Part shown: positions 1 to 8,462 of the stretch, one piece after another | Position numbering within the stretch: position 1 is the stretch's first letter | How the letters are laid out: the number at the start of each line of letters is the position of its first letter | Assembly (NCBI GenBank): GCA_029667085.1 | Contig: JARUHJ010000002.1 | Coordinates: 124,001 to 188,000, forward strand | From: Deltaproteobacteria bacterium IMCC39524 | GTDB lineage: Bacteria; Desulfobacterota; Desulfuromonadia; Desulfuromonadales; BM103 | Reading direction: 5' to 3' | Length of the DNA stretch: 64,000 bases | Translations under genes and position numbers: made by a program | The notes under the pieces: generated by a model | Database searches by the model: none | Told to the model about the DNA's origin: nothing | Seen by the model: the letters and a program-made list of their open reading frames with translations, nothing else

Positions 1-1308
1 GTCTCCCGGCGAGCTGACTGGAGCTTCGCCAATATATTCCTGCAGGAAAGGCAGATACTGGCCGATGGTGTTGAGGTTGATTGCACCTTCCTGGATAAAC
101 AGGAAGCCTGCCGCTCCACCCAGAATAACGAGCAGAAGAACCAACAGAACCAGAATACGCGAGAGAGAACTCTTCTTGGGCTGCGGTGGTGCTGGCAGCG
201 GCTCTTCATCGTCATAGTCGTCTGCAGGTGGTCTGGAAGTCTCCTGGCTTGGGCTGAAAGACTCCGGTTCCTCTTTCTGTTCCATCGACGCGCTGGAGAA
301 GTCATCATCAGAGTCAAAGCCGGGGGCTTCTTGCTCGGGAGTGTCGCTGGCAAAATCGATCTCGCCGAATTGCAGATCATCACTGCCGGACTGTGCCGCC
401 GGACTTTCTGCTGCTGTCTCATTATTGTCAAACTGGGGCTCTTCAAAGTCGAAGGAGGTGTCCTCATTGGCCGTCTTCTCTTCCCACTCGGAAGAGGAAT
501 CGTCAGCGAACGGGTCTTCGTCGCCAAAAGAAAACTCGTCAGGCTCACTGGTCTCCTCGCTTGCCGGAGTCGGCAGCTCTTCCTCTGCGTCACCAAAGGC
601 GAAAGCGTCGTCGCCAGAATCGTCAGCGAAGGAAAATTCGTCTGAAGGCTCCTGCTCATCCGTGTCTTCTGCCGAGGAAAAATCTATTTTGTCAACGGCC
701 GAGGGCTCATCCGTTGAAAAGTCGATCTCATCACTGGATGCTGATTCTGATGCCTCCGGCTCCTCGTTGAATTCAAACTCCACGGCTCCATCGGGTTCAC
801 CTGTTTCACTGAAAGCGTCGTTGAAGGCAGTCGATTCGTCTAAGGAGCTCTCTTCCCGTGGCTCTTCTTTGGCCGGAGATTCCTCTTCTGCGGTGTCTTC
901 CCCTGCTACGCTTTCTGTGTTCTGCAGCTGACTCGTGTCAACAAAGGTGAACTCGTCTGCCAACTCGTCATTTGCAACGGCATCACCCATTTCAGATTCC
1001 AGACCGCTGAAGTCGAGAGCACTGCTTTCTTCCTGGGCAGATTCTTCCGGTGGCGCCGCGTCCTCAGTTACAGACGTTTCAGAGGGGGGCTCTGCGTTGG
1101 TTGGAGAATCCTCGGCAGGAGACTCGTCAGCAACTTTCTCCATGTTGAACGAACCGTAGTCAACCGTCTCTTCAACAGGCTCCGGTTCTGGAGGCATCAC
1201 AGTGAAGACCTCCTTGCACTTGGAGCAGCGGACTTTGGTGCCGCCAGCCTTGATCTTCTCATCAGCTAAACGAAAACGGGTTTGGCATGCTTCACACCGA
1301 ACAATCAT
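1..1308 (-). CDS. MJ0042-type zinc-ribbon, acidic membrane protein (3' end outside window)
   Basis: The protein starts MIVRCEACQTRFRLADEKI and has a second CxxC (CSKC) near residue 29, which is the MJ0042 zinc-ribbon signature. About 340 residues follow that are very rich in Glu, Asp, Ser and Phe (repeats such as EFSFGDE), so most of the chain is probably disordered. One hydrophobic segment (SRILVLLVLLLVILGGAAG, about residues 381-402) then leads into a domain cut off by the window edge. This layout (zinc ribbon, acidic linker, one TM, C-terminal extracytoplasmic domain of DUF3426 type) is common in delta-proteobacteria; its function is unknown. A GGGAG ribosome site lies 7 bases before the ATG. 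The gene begins 20 bases after the hpt stop, so the two are probably cotranscribed. The low-complexity acidic stretch produces spurious plus-strand reading frames. Confidence 0.85.
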   Translation of the reverse strand, partial: MIVRCEACQTRFRLADEKIKAGGTKVRCSKCKEVFTVMPPEPEPVEETVDYGSFNMEKVADESPAEDSPTNAEPPSETSVTEDAAPPEESAQEESSALDFSGLESEMGDAVANDELADEFTFVDTSQLQNTESVAGEDTAEEESPAKEEPREESSLDESTAFNDAFSETGEPDGAVEFEFNEEPEASESASSDEIDFSTDEPSAVDKIDFSSAEDTDEQEPSDEFSFADDSGDDAFAFGDAEEELPTPASEETSEPDEFSFGDEDPFADDSSSEWEEKTANEDTSFDFEEPQFDNNETAAESPAAQSGSDDLQFGEIDFASDTPEQEAPGFDSDDDFSSASMEQKEEPESFSPSQETSRPPADDYDDEEPLPAPPQPKKSSLSRILVLLVLLLVILGGAAGFLFIQEGAINLNTIGQYLPFLQEYIGEAPVSSPGD

Positions 1309-1328
1309 TCAGTTTCTCCCTCTATATT

Positions 1329-1877
1329 TCAGGTGCCCTCAACGACACGAATGTCGGGCAGATCTCGATATTTTTCGTCAAGGTCCAGACCATAGCCGAC
1401 GATAAAGCCGTCATCCATGGAGAAGCCGACGTAGTCGACCGGTACCTCGGTAACCCGTTGGGCCTGCTTATCTATCAGGGTGCAAATTTTCAAACTGGCC
1501 GGTTGCCGGTTGAGCAACATTTCACGAAGTGACTCAAGGGTCAGGCCGCTGTCGACAATGTCTTCTACGACCAGGACATGTTTGTCCTTGATCGACATCT
1601 CAAGATCTTTGCGGACCTCGATGATGCCCGAAGACTGGGTTGCAGAGCCATAACTGGCAAGGCGTACAAAATCGATGACTGATGGAGTCTCAACAGCTCG
1701 GATCAGGTCGGCGATAAAGAGAAAGGAGCCTTTTAGGACCGCGATCATCAAGATTTCTTTGCCGCGATAATCTCGATCTATCTCAGCGGCAAGGGCCTTG
1801 ATTCGTGCAGCAATATCATCCGCAGAAAAAAGGGGCGTCAGGGATAGCTTTATTTGAGGAGTATTAGAGGTTTCCAT
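1329..1877 (-). CDS. hpt: Hypoxanthine(-guanine) phosphoribosyltransferase
   Basis: At 182 residues this is the normal size for a purine-salvage phosphoribosyltransferase, which joins hypoxanthine or guanine to PRPP to make IMP or GMP in the cytoplasm. The PRPP-binding signature VLVVEDIVDSGLT is intact near residues 100-112. The LKGSF loop near residue 49 and the late VGYGLDL segment, both typical of the family, are present. It is the first gene of a probable two-gene minus-strand unit with the zinc-ribbon protein. Its promoter should lie in the AT-rich gap shared with the divergent DUF1573 gene. Confidence 0.95.
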   Translation of the reverse strand: METSNTPQIKLSLTPLFSADDIAARIKALAAEIDRDYRGKEILMIAVLKGSFLFIADLIRAVETPSVIDFVRLASYGSATQSSGIIEVRKDLEMSIKDKHVLVVEDIVDSGLTLESLREMLLNRQPASLKICTLIDKQAQRVTEVPVDYVGFSMDDGFIVGYGLDLDEKYRDLPDIRVVEGT

Positions 1878-1962
1878 AATCGGCTATTCTATAGCAAAGC
1901 GGTTGATTTATGTCAATTTTTTAGGCTGATGAAGTTCCAGGACGGCAGTCGCAAAATCCTAT

Positions 1963-1987
1963 GTTATAATCTGCATCAGATTATAAC
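1963..1987. promoter_or_regulatory. 25-bp perfect palindrome, candidate operator
   Basis: Two 11-base arms, GTTATAATCTG and CAGATTATAAC, are exact reverse complements separated by CAT. The site lies in the gap between divergent hpt and the DUF1573 gene, about 75 bases before the latter's start. Each arm contains TATAAT, so it may overlap a -10 element. No run of T follows, which argues against a terminator. A dimeric repressor or activator site is the likeliest reading; the regulator is unknown. Confidence 0.55.
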
Positions 1988-2061
1988 TCTGTAGATAATT
2001 CTCTTAAGAGTGTAACCTGCCGCCTTGCGCTGTTTTTGTATTTCATGTCAGGAGAAATTTG

Positions 2062-2748
2062 ATGCGTACCATTGTTGTTCTTGTCAGTCTTGCCTCTTTG
2101 TATCTCTTTACGCCTTTCGCGTTTGCCGCTCCGGATTTACACGTTGAAACGCCGACTTTTAATTTTGGTGAGATCTACCAGGGCGATAAAGTCCCTCATG
2201 TCTTTGAGTTTACCAACCAGGGGGAAGATCCTCTGCTTATTGATCGTGTTCGCAGTTCCTGTGGCTGTACTGCGGTTCTGGTCTCCGAGAAAAACATTCC
2301 TCCCGGTGGCAAAGGCGAGCTGAAGGCCAACTTCGATAGTGCCCGCTTCCGTGGCGCCATTTCCAAAACCATTTATCTCTACAGCAACGATCCTGTGCGG
2401 CCAACCATGCAGTTCCATCTTAAGGGCAATGTTCTTGAAATTGTCGCCGTCGAACCTGCACAGATAAACTTTGGCAGGGTGGAGGCAGAAAACCCCGTGA
2501 CCACCAAGGTTGTGTTGCGCAACCAGGGTCAAGAAACTTTGACCCTCGGTAAGCCCCATGCTACCGCGGCGGAACTTATGGTCAAGATGCCTGAAGTTGA
2601 TTTTGTCAGCGGCGCTGAAGTGACTCTCGAGCTAAAGCTGACGCCCAAACCTGGCCAGGCCCGTTTCAGCGGGTATGTTCTGGTGCCTGTTGCCGGCGTC
2701 CCCAAGAACGAGCTCCGTATTCCTGTTTACGCAACGATTAACAAATAA
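2062..2748 (+). CDS. Exported DUF1573-domain protein
   Basis: This is a 228-residue protein with a clear signal peptide (MRTIVVLVSLASLYLFTPFA, cleavage after AFA). The mature part has two beta-sandwich-like repeats; the first begins with the DUF1573 hallmark F-x-F-G-x-I-x-x-G (FNFGEIYQG) and carries the conserved CGCT at residues 67-70. The fold resembles ASH/Ig-type periplasmic domains, and no enzymatic role is established for the family. The ATG is preceded by AGGAGA 7 bases upstream; a TTG immediately before it is not a plausible start. It lies 130 bases upstream of the Rieske gene and may be cotranscribed with the cytochrome complex, though no functional link is proven. Confidence 0.85.
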   Translation: MRTIVVLVSLASLYLFTPFAFAAPDLHVETPTFNFGEIYQGDKVPHVFEFTNQGEDPLLIDRVRSSCGCTAVLVSEKNIPPGGKGELKANFDSARFRGAISKTIYLYSNDPVRPTMQFHLKGNVLEIVAVEPAQINFGRVEAENPVTTKVVLRNQGQETLTLGKPHATAAELMVKMPEVDFVSGAEVTLELKLTPKPGQARFSGYVLVPVAGVPKNELRIPVYATINK

Positions 2749-2877
2749 GTTTCACAGGGACGGCCTCATTTTATCGTTTATGGGTTGAAAGAGCTGTCAT
2801 GTGGTCTATAATTGCCCTGTTTTGTCCTCGGTCGGCTAGGGGATCAGCACTCTCACAATTTTGTTCAAGGAGCCTGC

Positions 2878-3309
2878 ATGTCTACTCATGTCTCGCCACC
2901 ACAACGGCGCAAATTTCTCTTTACCATGCTCGGTGGTCTCGGTGTCCTGATCGGCGCTGCATCCGCTTGGCCCATTTTCCGTTTCCTTTCGCCTGTTGCC
3001 AGTGGTAGCGGCAACGACCAGGTTGTTGTTCCGCGAAGTGAGATCGCGGCGGGAAAAGCTCATTTCTTCGACTATCGCGGCAAGCCGGCTGTTCTTCTGC
3101 AACCGACTCCGGGCAATTTTGTTGCCTTGTCGGCGGTCTGCACGCATCTCGGTTGCGTTGTTGCCTGGCAGGATCAGGCTGGGGAGTTTCTTTGCCCTTG
3201 TCATGGCGGCCGCTTCTCTGCCGATGGCCAGGTCCTTGGCGGCCCGCCACCAAAGCCACTCGAGAACCTAGTCGTCGAGCTTGATGGCGACCAGCTTAAA
3301 GTCGGATAG
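2878..3309 (+). CDS. qcrA: Rieske iron-sulfur protein of a cytochrome b complex
   Basis: This 143-residue subunit carries a twin-arginine motif (RRKFLF, residues 10-15) and one N-terminal hydrophobic anchor. The Rieske cluster motifs are CTHLGC (88-93) and CPCHGG (106-111), giving the two Cys and two His ligands of the 2Fe-2S centre. It transfers electrons from quinol to the cytochrome c subunit on the outer face of the membrane. The ATG at this position has AAGGAG 6 bases upstream; the longer in-frame version starting 22 codons earlier lacks such a site. The cytochrome b gene follows after 9 bases, so the two are surely cotranscribed. Confidence 0.93.
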   Translation: MSTHVSPPQRRKFLFTMLGGLGVLIGAASAWPIFRFLSPVASGSGNDQVVVPRSEIAAGKAHFFDYRGKPAVLLQPTPGNFVALSAVCTHLGCVVAWQDQAGEFLCPCHGGRFSADGQVLGGPPPKPLENLVVELDGDQLKVG

Positions 3310-3318
3310 GGGGAACTT

Positions 3319-4419
3319 ATGCAACCGATAAAAATGCTGGTCGATTTCGTTGATACTCGCCTCGGCGTCAAAGATCTTTACAACAAGGAACTGCATGGCT
3401 ATCTGCTGCCGCGGAAAGTCAATGCCTGGTACACCCTTGGCGCGGTGCTCCTGGTCCTCTTCAAAATTCAGATTATTACCGGCATCCTGCTCCTTATGTT
3501 CTATGTGCCGGACTCGGAAAAGGCCTTCGCCAGTGTTCAGGCCATTATGAATGATGTGCCCTATGGCTGGCTCTTCCGTATGCTCCATGCCGTCGGCGCC
3601 AACGTCATCATGATTGCCCTGCTGCTGCACATGCTCTCTGTGCTCTTTATGTCCAGTTACAAAGGTCGCCGTGAGTTCACCTGGCTGACCGGGTTTACCA
3701 TCCTAAATCTGACCATGGGGCTCTGCCTGACCGGCTACCTCCTGCCCTGGAGCCAGCTCTCCTTCTGGGCGACCACGGTCGCGACAGATGCCGCAGGTGC
3801 GATTCCGGTGGTCGGAGATTACCTGGTGGAATTCCTGCGTGGTGGGGCGACCGTTGGTAACCAGACGCTGGGTCGTTTCTTTGCTTTGCATGTTGTCGGC
3901 ATGCCCCTGATCCTGCTTGGCTTGATCGGCGTCCATCTCTTCTGTGTCAAGCGTCGCGGTATTTCCGCACCTCCTTTTGGAGATGATTACAAGGCTTCTG
4001 AACCACTGCCTTTCTTCGAGCATGAGAAGCATAAGGACGGAATTCCCTTTTTCCCGAACTATTTTGTTAAAGATGCCGCTGTTATTTGCTTCTTTATCGC
4101 TTTCATGCTTGCGATCATCTTTTATGCTCCAGGCCTGTTCTTTCCCGAGTCTGCTTTCCAGCCCGCAGATCCGTTTGTGACTCCTCCGCACATCAAGCCG
4201 GAGTGGTATTTCCTCTGGGCCTACCAGACTCTGAAGATATTCCCCAGTGAAATTATCGGACTGGGTGTACAGGGTGCATTTATGACATTCCTGGCGCTGC
4301 TACCTTTTATTGATCGGAGCCCTGAGAGGCGGCCGGGCAAGCGTCCGTTGTTTATCACCTGCTACGTTCTTACCATCCTTGTTTTCGTGGCGATCTCTGT
4401 CTGGGGGCATTACTCATGA
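3319..4419 (+). CDS. qcrB: Cytochrome b (fused b6/subunit IV form) of a quinol-oxidising complex
   Basis: The 366-residue integral membrane protein has about eight hydrophobic helices. Heme b ligands are visible as His90/His104 and His191/His206. The 14-residue gap in the second pair is the cytochrome b6-like spacing. The Qo-site PEWY motif is at residues 294-297 (IKPEWYFLWAYQTLKIFP), so the b6-like and subunit-IV-like parts are joined in one chain, as in other delta-proteobacterial complexes. It presumably oxidises menaquinol. Its stop codon overlaps the start of the cytochrome c gene (ATGA). Confidence 0.94.
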   Translation: MQPIKMLVDFVDTRLGVKDLYNKELHGYLLPRKVNAWYTLGAVLLVLFKIQIITGILLLMFYVPDSEKAFASVQAIMNDVPYGWLFRMLHAVGANVIMIALLLHMLSVLFMSSYKGRREFTWLTGFTILNLTMGLCLTGYLLPWSQLSFWATTVATDAAGAIPVVGDYLVEFLRGGATVGNQTLGRFFALHVVGMPLILLGLIGVHLFCVKRRGISAPPFGDDYKASEPLPFFEHEKHKDGIPFFPNYFVKDAAVICFFIAFMLAIIFYAPGLFFPESAFQPADPFVTPPHIKPEWYFLWAYQTLKIFPSEIIGLGVQGAFMTFLALLPFIDRSPERRPGKRPLFITCYVLTILVFVAISVWGHYS

Positions 4420-5225
4420 TTCGCACATATAGTTCTCTTTTTGTCCTGATGCTTTTTACGCTATTGGCGGCTCCTGCACTTGTGCTGGCAGCTGACACCG
4501 TGTGCATCGATTGTCACGGCGGTCAGCCTGGCCCTCTCGGTGAGCCGGTTGGGCAATGGCGCACCAGTGTCCACGCTGAGAACGGCATCTCCTGTCACGA
4601 CTGTCATGGTGGCGACCCCACCGATTACGCTATGGCAATGAGTCCCGACAAAGGTTTCATCGGCGCTCCGGAGTATGCAGATGTCCCAGATTTCTGTGGC
4701 CGTTGCCATGTGGGGGTTGCCGATGCCTACAAAGGGGGCGCTCATGGACAAGCCCTTGAAGCTGGCGCGGCGCAATGCGTCGTCTGTCATGGCAATCACG
4801 AGATTCAAAGGGCAAATCTCGACCTGATCAATGAAGAGGCTTGTTCGCAATGTCATTCGTATGAGCGGGCCGCTTTGATTCGCTTGGCTCTGGTTGAAAC
4901 GGATACGATGATTACTGCCACAGAAGGAGATCTTGAACGACTCTACCGTCTCGGTTTCGCGGTTGATGAGATGGAAGATGGACTTTTCAACCAGCGCAAC
5001 AGTTTTCACCGCATCTTCCATGGTGTTGACGTTGAACGAGTACGAGCGGAGACTGCCGACGTGCAGGCCGAAGTCGGTAAGATAAGAAGCGAAGTCGCAG
5101 AGATCGATACAACGATCCAGGAACGTAAACTCTGGGGAAGCGTTGTGCTTGGTCTCTTTATTCTTGCCGGAGTGATCTTCCTTCTGGTGAGGAAAGCTTA
5201 CGAGGAAGAAGAGCGCAGCGGATAA
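4416..5225 (+). CDS. Membrane-anchored pentaheme cytochrome c of the bc-type complex
   Basis: The 269-residue protein has a signal peptide (cleavage near ALA, residue 26) and five CxxCH heme sites: CIDCH (30-34), CHDCH (60-64), CGRCH (94-98), CVVCH (121-125) and CSQCH (143-147). A predicted helical stretch follows, then a C-terminal transmembrane helix near residues 240-262 ending in basic and acidic residues. It probably replaces cytochrome c1 as electron acceptor of the Rieske protein and passes electrons to periplasmic multiheme cytochromes. Translation is coupled to cytochrome b by a 4-base overlap. The Rieske/b/multiheme c gene order matches the Cbc-type complexes of Geobacter; the exact class cannot be set from here. 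Confidence 0.9.
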   Translation: MIRTYSSLFVLMLFTLLAAPALVLAADTVCIDCHGGQPGPLGEPVGQWRTSVHAENGISCHDCHGGDPTDYAMAMSPDKGFIGAPEYADVPDFCGRCHVGVADAYKGGAHGQALEAGAAQCVVCHGNHEIQRANLDLINEEACSQCHSYERAALIRLALVETDTMITATEGDLERLYRLGFAVDEMEDGLFNQRNSFHRIFHGVDVERVRAETADVQAEVGKIRSEVAEIDTTIQERKLWGSVVLGLFILAGVIFLLVRKAYEEEERSG

Positions 5226-5247
5226 GAAGCTGCGAGTATAAAAAAGC

Positions 5248-5286
5248 CAGGGGCGCTGCATCGTGAATGCAGCGCCCCTGTTTGTT
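5248..5286. terminator. Strong bidirectional rho-independent terminator
   Basis: A perfect 14-bp stem (CAGGGGCGCTGCAT and its complement) has a 5-base loop. It is flanked by an A-run on the left and TTTGTTT on the right. It sits between the convergent cytochrome operon and the metallo-beta-lactamase-fold gene and can serve both. Confidence 0.92.
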
Positions 5287-5346
5287 TGAAAAGGTCTCTT
5301 TGCAAAGGAACTCTAGCAGTCTTTCGGACAATCAATAACCTGGCTG

Positions 5347-6267
5347 CTAGGGAAGGAAGTTGTTACTGAGATCGTTGTAGGCGCGCTTGAGATTGAGCTG
5401 GATCAACTGCTCGTAGCCATCCATCTGGTGATACTGAGGCAGGTCGAAGTTTGCCAGGGTCTGTTCCAGGGTCTCGCCGCGCTCAATGTGTTTCAGGACT
5501 TCCGTCAGGAAGTCGCGAAAGAACTGACCGAACTCATAAACATCTTCACTGTCGCCGACCGGTCCATAGCCGGGGATAATCTGTTTAGCATCAATCTGCT
5601 CCAGGAAGTCGAGAGCTAGCAGCCAGTCGGTCATGTAGCCGTTGCCCATATAGCCGACACTGTTAATATAAAGTAGATCGCTGGCGAACAGAACTTCGGC
5701 TTCGGGGATGAAAACAACGATGTCCCCATCGGTATGTCCTTTACCGATATTGGTCAGTACGACCGAGACGCCGCCGGGCTTCAAGGTTAAGCCTTCGTTG
5801 AAAAACATCGTCGAATACTCCGGCTCGCGAACTTCAGAGTCGATGTTTTTCCAGGTTTGCCAACTCATCAAAACGTCTTGGTCCGGCGGAAAATCGAAAT
5901 CAACATAGGTGTATCCGGCGTGATGGTGAGCCAGGATAAAATAACGAATCGGTTTCGTGGTACGGGCTGCGATAGCTCTGCGCAGGTCGTTGATGACCTC
6001 TTTGGTCATGTGAGCCCCTGCGGCAACAACATACTCTTTGCCAACGACAAAGATCGCGTTGGTTGTCGCACTGCCGCCGGGTTTGGCGATAGCCGCAAAG
6101 ACGCCGGCAGACAGCGGCTCAATCTGGAAACTGTCTTGCACTGAGACGACTGCGACTGCCGATCCGATTGGAGCTGGTTTCTTCTTGGGTGTCGCTGCCA
6201 ATGAGCCGGTTGTCAGCATATATGTTAAGATCAGGATGATCAGTAGTATTCGACACATATGGAGCAT
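5347..6267 (-). CDS. Exported metallo-beta-lactamase-fold protein with altered metal site
   Basis: The 306-residue product has a signal peptide (MLHMCRILLIILILTYMLTT, cleavage near SLA-AT). The MBL fold shows in the strand-loop pattern and in GKGHTDGDIVVF (His178) and FASDLLY (Asp197). At the canonical HxHxDH position it reads HHHAGY (114-119): the first two His are kept, but the Asp-His pair is replaced by Gly-Tyr, so only one zinc site or a non-hydrolytic role is likely. The nearest recalled relatives are quinoprotein-relay and SoxH-type hydrolases. The ATG at 6267 or the one three codons later are both possible; neither has a strong ribosome site. Any longer version would read antisense through the tRNA and is not real. 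Confidence 0.75.
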   Translation of the reverse strand: MLHMCRILLIILILTYMLTTGSLAATPKKKPAPIGSAVAVVSVQDSFQIEPLSAGVFAAIAKPGGSATTNAIFVVGKEYVVAAGAHMTKEVINDLRRAIAARTTKPIRYFILAHHHAGYTYVDFDFPPDQDVLMSWQTWKNIDSEVREPEYSTMFFNEGLTLKPGGVSVVLTNIGKGHTDGDIVVFIPEAEVLFASDLLYINSVGYMGNGYMTDWLLALDFLEQIDAKQIIPGYGPVGDSEDVYEFGQFFRDFLTEVLKHIERGETLEQTLANFDLPQYHQMDGYEQLIQLNLKRAYNDLSNNFLP

Positions 6268-6362
6268 AATAGCAGGGATTTGTTTGTTCCGGCAACTGTC
6301 TTGATGAGCTTTGATTACCCGTTGCAAAAACCTACGAAGCAGTGGTATAAACCATCCCCTGT

Positions 6363-6439
<77 letters not shown>

Positions 6440-6450
6440 ATAAAAACGAG

Positions 6451-6481
6451 AGGTTGGCCAGTTTTTGGCTGACCTTTTTTG
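6451..6481 (+). terminator. Terminator of tRNA-Arg
   Basis: AGGTTGGCCA pairs with TGGCTGACCT (G-U pairs allowed) around a short T-rich loop and is followed by a run of T. It lies 11 bases after the tRNA CCA. Confidence 0.8.
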
Positions 6482-7143
6482 TTGTCGTTTTTCTGTAAGG
6501 CCACAGTAAGGCCGATAGGAAAGAAAATACTTCTGAGACGGCTATGGGCCAACCACGTTTACTGTGTGTAGATACTTGATCTTAACCTCTCTATGCATTG
6601 CATCTCTCTTGCAAAGCAAAAGAAGCTTTGCAGCTGAACAACCCCGTCTGGTTTAGGGGCCTTTATATCCCCGAGTTTTTCGTTGCTCGCTACGCTTTTG
6701 CCATGGATGAGAGGTTCTGTTTGAGAGTTATTGTTGTTTTGTTCTCCAATGATTAAGACGATAACCGTTGATTAGTAGTTTGGTAGGCCTACCTGACGAT
6801 TGACATACAATGAGAACATAATACGATAGCTCTATTTGATGAGAATTAGAACGCATCTGACGGTAGAAGGTGATCAAAATTACCCGGATTTAACGTCTGC
6901 CAGAAGGGTGATGGGGGGGATAACAAGTTGCCGGGGGTACTGCTTTGGGGCCCCTTCATATATCTCAGCGATGTTCTGTTGAAAAGGTGTATGGCACTAT
7001 ACACAAACAATCACTGGTGGGAGAGAAGTAATTTATCTGCCTCAAATATCCCTAGGTGATGTAGGAACTAGTTGCGAGAGGATTTACAATAACAGTATCT
7101 TTGGGCTTTGCGGTTTTACTGTTAATTGTGACTTATAAGATAG
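6482..7143. other. 660-bp gap without a recognisable gene
   Basis: There is no convincing reading frame or RNA motif. It contains a 12-bp palindrome GGTAGGCCTACC near 6782. As the junction between tRNA-Arg and the accessory genes, it could contain decayed integration debris, but nothing identifiable remains. Confidence 0.5.
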
Positions 7144-8211
7144 TTAAGTGTTTGCTGTTGAAACCTTTTTGATAAAAAACTTTTTCTGAAGCCAGAAAGC
7201 GACATGGACCAAGCCGATCAAAGCAGGGACCTCAACCAACGGGCCGATAACAGCAGTAAACGCAACAGCCGAATCTAGTCCGAAGACAGCAACGGACACG
7301 GCGATTGCCAGCTCAAAATTGTTGCCGGATGCAGTGAAGGCTACCGTAGTTGTTTTGGGATAGTCAGCGCCTACCTTGACTCCCATCCAAAAGCTAACCA
7401 AAAACATTATGACAAAGTAGATCAACAGAGGGATGGCAATCCTTACCACGTCGAGGGGGATGGAAACGATGAGTTCTCCCTTGAGGCTGAACATCACAAC
7501 GATGGTAAAGAGCAACGCCACCAAGGTAATTGGACTGATTTTAGGAATGAACTTTTTCTCGTACCAGTCACGTCCACGACTCTTCAACAAGACAAATCTT
7601 GTGATCATACCAGCTACAAATGGGATACCGAGATAGATAGCGACACTTTCTGCGATCTGGGTGATAGAGACTTCCACAACGGCGCCAGCTAGACCGAACA
7701 GTGGCGGAAGTACCGTTACGAAAAACCATGCATAGATCGAATAGAAGAACACCTGGAAGATTGAGTTAAATGCGACTAGCCCGGCGCAATACTCAGTGTT
7801 TCCTTTGGCCAGTTCGTTCCAAACGATGACCATTGCAATACAACGAGCAAGACCGATCATGATCAATCCAACCATATAATCCGGATAGCCATGCAGAAAA
7901 ACAATGGCTAGGATGAACATCAATATTGGGCCGATCACCCAATTTTGAAACAACGAGACGCCTAGAATCCTCTTGTTCTGAAAGACTTCTCCCAATTCCT
8001 CGTAACGGACCTTGGCCAATGGCGGGTACATCATAAGAATCAGGCCAATCGCGATCGGGATGTTGGTCGTGCCCACCGAAAAGGAATTAACAAAACCCTT
8101 GATACCAGGGGCTAACCAACCCACACCAACACCGATGAACATGGCAAGGAAGATCCAGAGTGTTAGATAGCGGTCAAGAAATGAAAGCTTCTTAGTTAGC
8201 CCGTGCTCCAT
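7144..8211 (-). CDS. acr3: Arsenite efflux permease, Acr3 family
   Basis: The 355-residue protein has about ten transmembrane helices. Acr3 signatures are present: [10 protein letters not shown] near residue 86, [13 protein letters not shown] with the conserved Cys124 in the fourth helix, and the late [13 protein letters not shown] with the essential Glu. It exports As(III) using the proton-motive force. GAGG lies before the ATG. There is no arsR, arsC or arsM beside it, which is unusual for an ars determinant; regulation may come from elsewhere. It is the first gene of the accessory region after tRNA-Arg. Confidence 0.93.
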   Translation of the reverse strand: MEHGLTKKLSFLDRYLTLWIFLAMFIGVGVGWLAPGIKGFVNSFSVGTTNIPIAIGLILMMYPPLAKVRYEELGEVFQNKRILGVSLFQNWVIGPILMFILAIVFLHGYPDYMVGLIMIGLARCIAMVIVWNELAKGNTEYCAGLVAFNSIFQVFFYSIYAWFFVTVLPPLFGLAGAVVEVSITQIAESVAIYLGIPFVAGMITRFVLLKSRGRDWYEKKFIPKISPITLVALLFTIVVMFSLKGELIVSIPLDVVRIAIPLLIYFVIMFLVSFWMGVKVGADYPKTTTVAFTASGNNFELAIAVSVAVFGLDSAVAFTAVIGPLVEVPALIGLVHVAFWLQKKFFIKKVSTANT

Positions 8212-8304
8212 AACAACCTCACTGTAAAGATAATCTAATGCACTCTAAAAATTTATCCCATAAAGCTTTACAGTCAAATCCTTGCCAAAAGCCAGGTAAA
8301 GAGT

Positions 8305-8410
8305 AAATGGCCACACTTTGCCAGGTGGCCATAGTTTTGTGTATTAAACAGCTTACTGAATACCTATATCAATAAGAAGCCATATTCCGTCTTAGAAGTC
8401 GTAACAAATA
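8305..8410 (+). repeat. Dispersed accessory repeat, copy 1 (right half)
   Basis: It starts with the hairpin GGCCAC...GTGGCC (8309-8330) and continues through TATTAAACAGCTTACTGAAT and ATCAATAAGAAGCC to GAAGTCGTAAC. It closely matches the right halves at 9588, 11828, 16661 and 20656. The left half is not recognisable here. Confidence 0.88.
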
Positions 8411-8445
8411 AAAAGGCCCCGCCACAATTTGGTGACGGGGCTAAG
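8410..8445 (-). terminator. Terminator of the outer-membrane barrel gene
   Basis: Read on the minus strand, GCCCCGTCAC pairs with GTGGCGGGGC around AAATT and is followed by CCTTTTTATTT. It lies about 20 bases past the barrel gene's stop. Confidence 0.85.
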
Positions 8446-8462
8446 GTCAGGATACTGATTTA

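Noticed and set aside
331-1159. Ser-rich plus-strand reading frames over the first kilobase
   Set aside because: They are mirror frames of the acidic low-complexity region of the minus-strand zinc-ribbon gene and lack ribosome sites.
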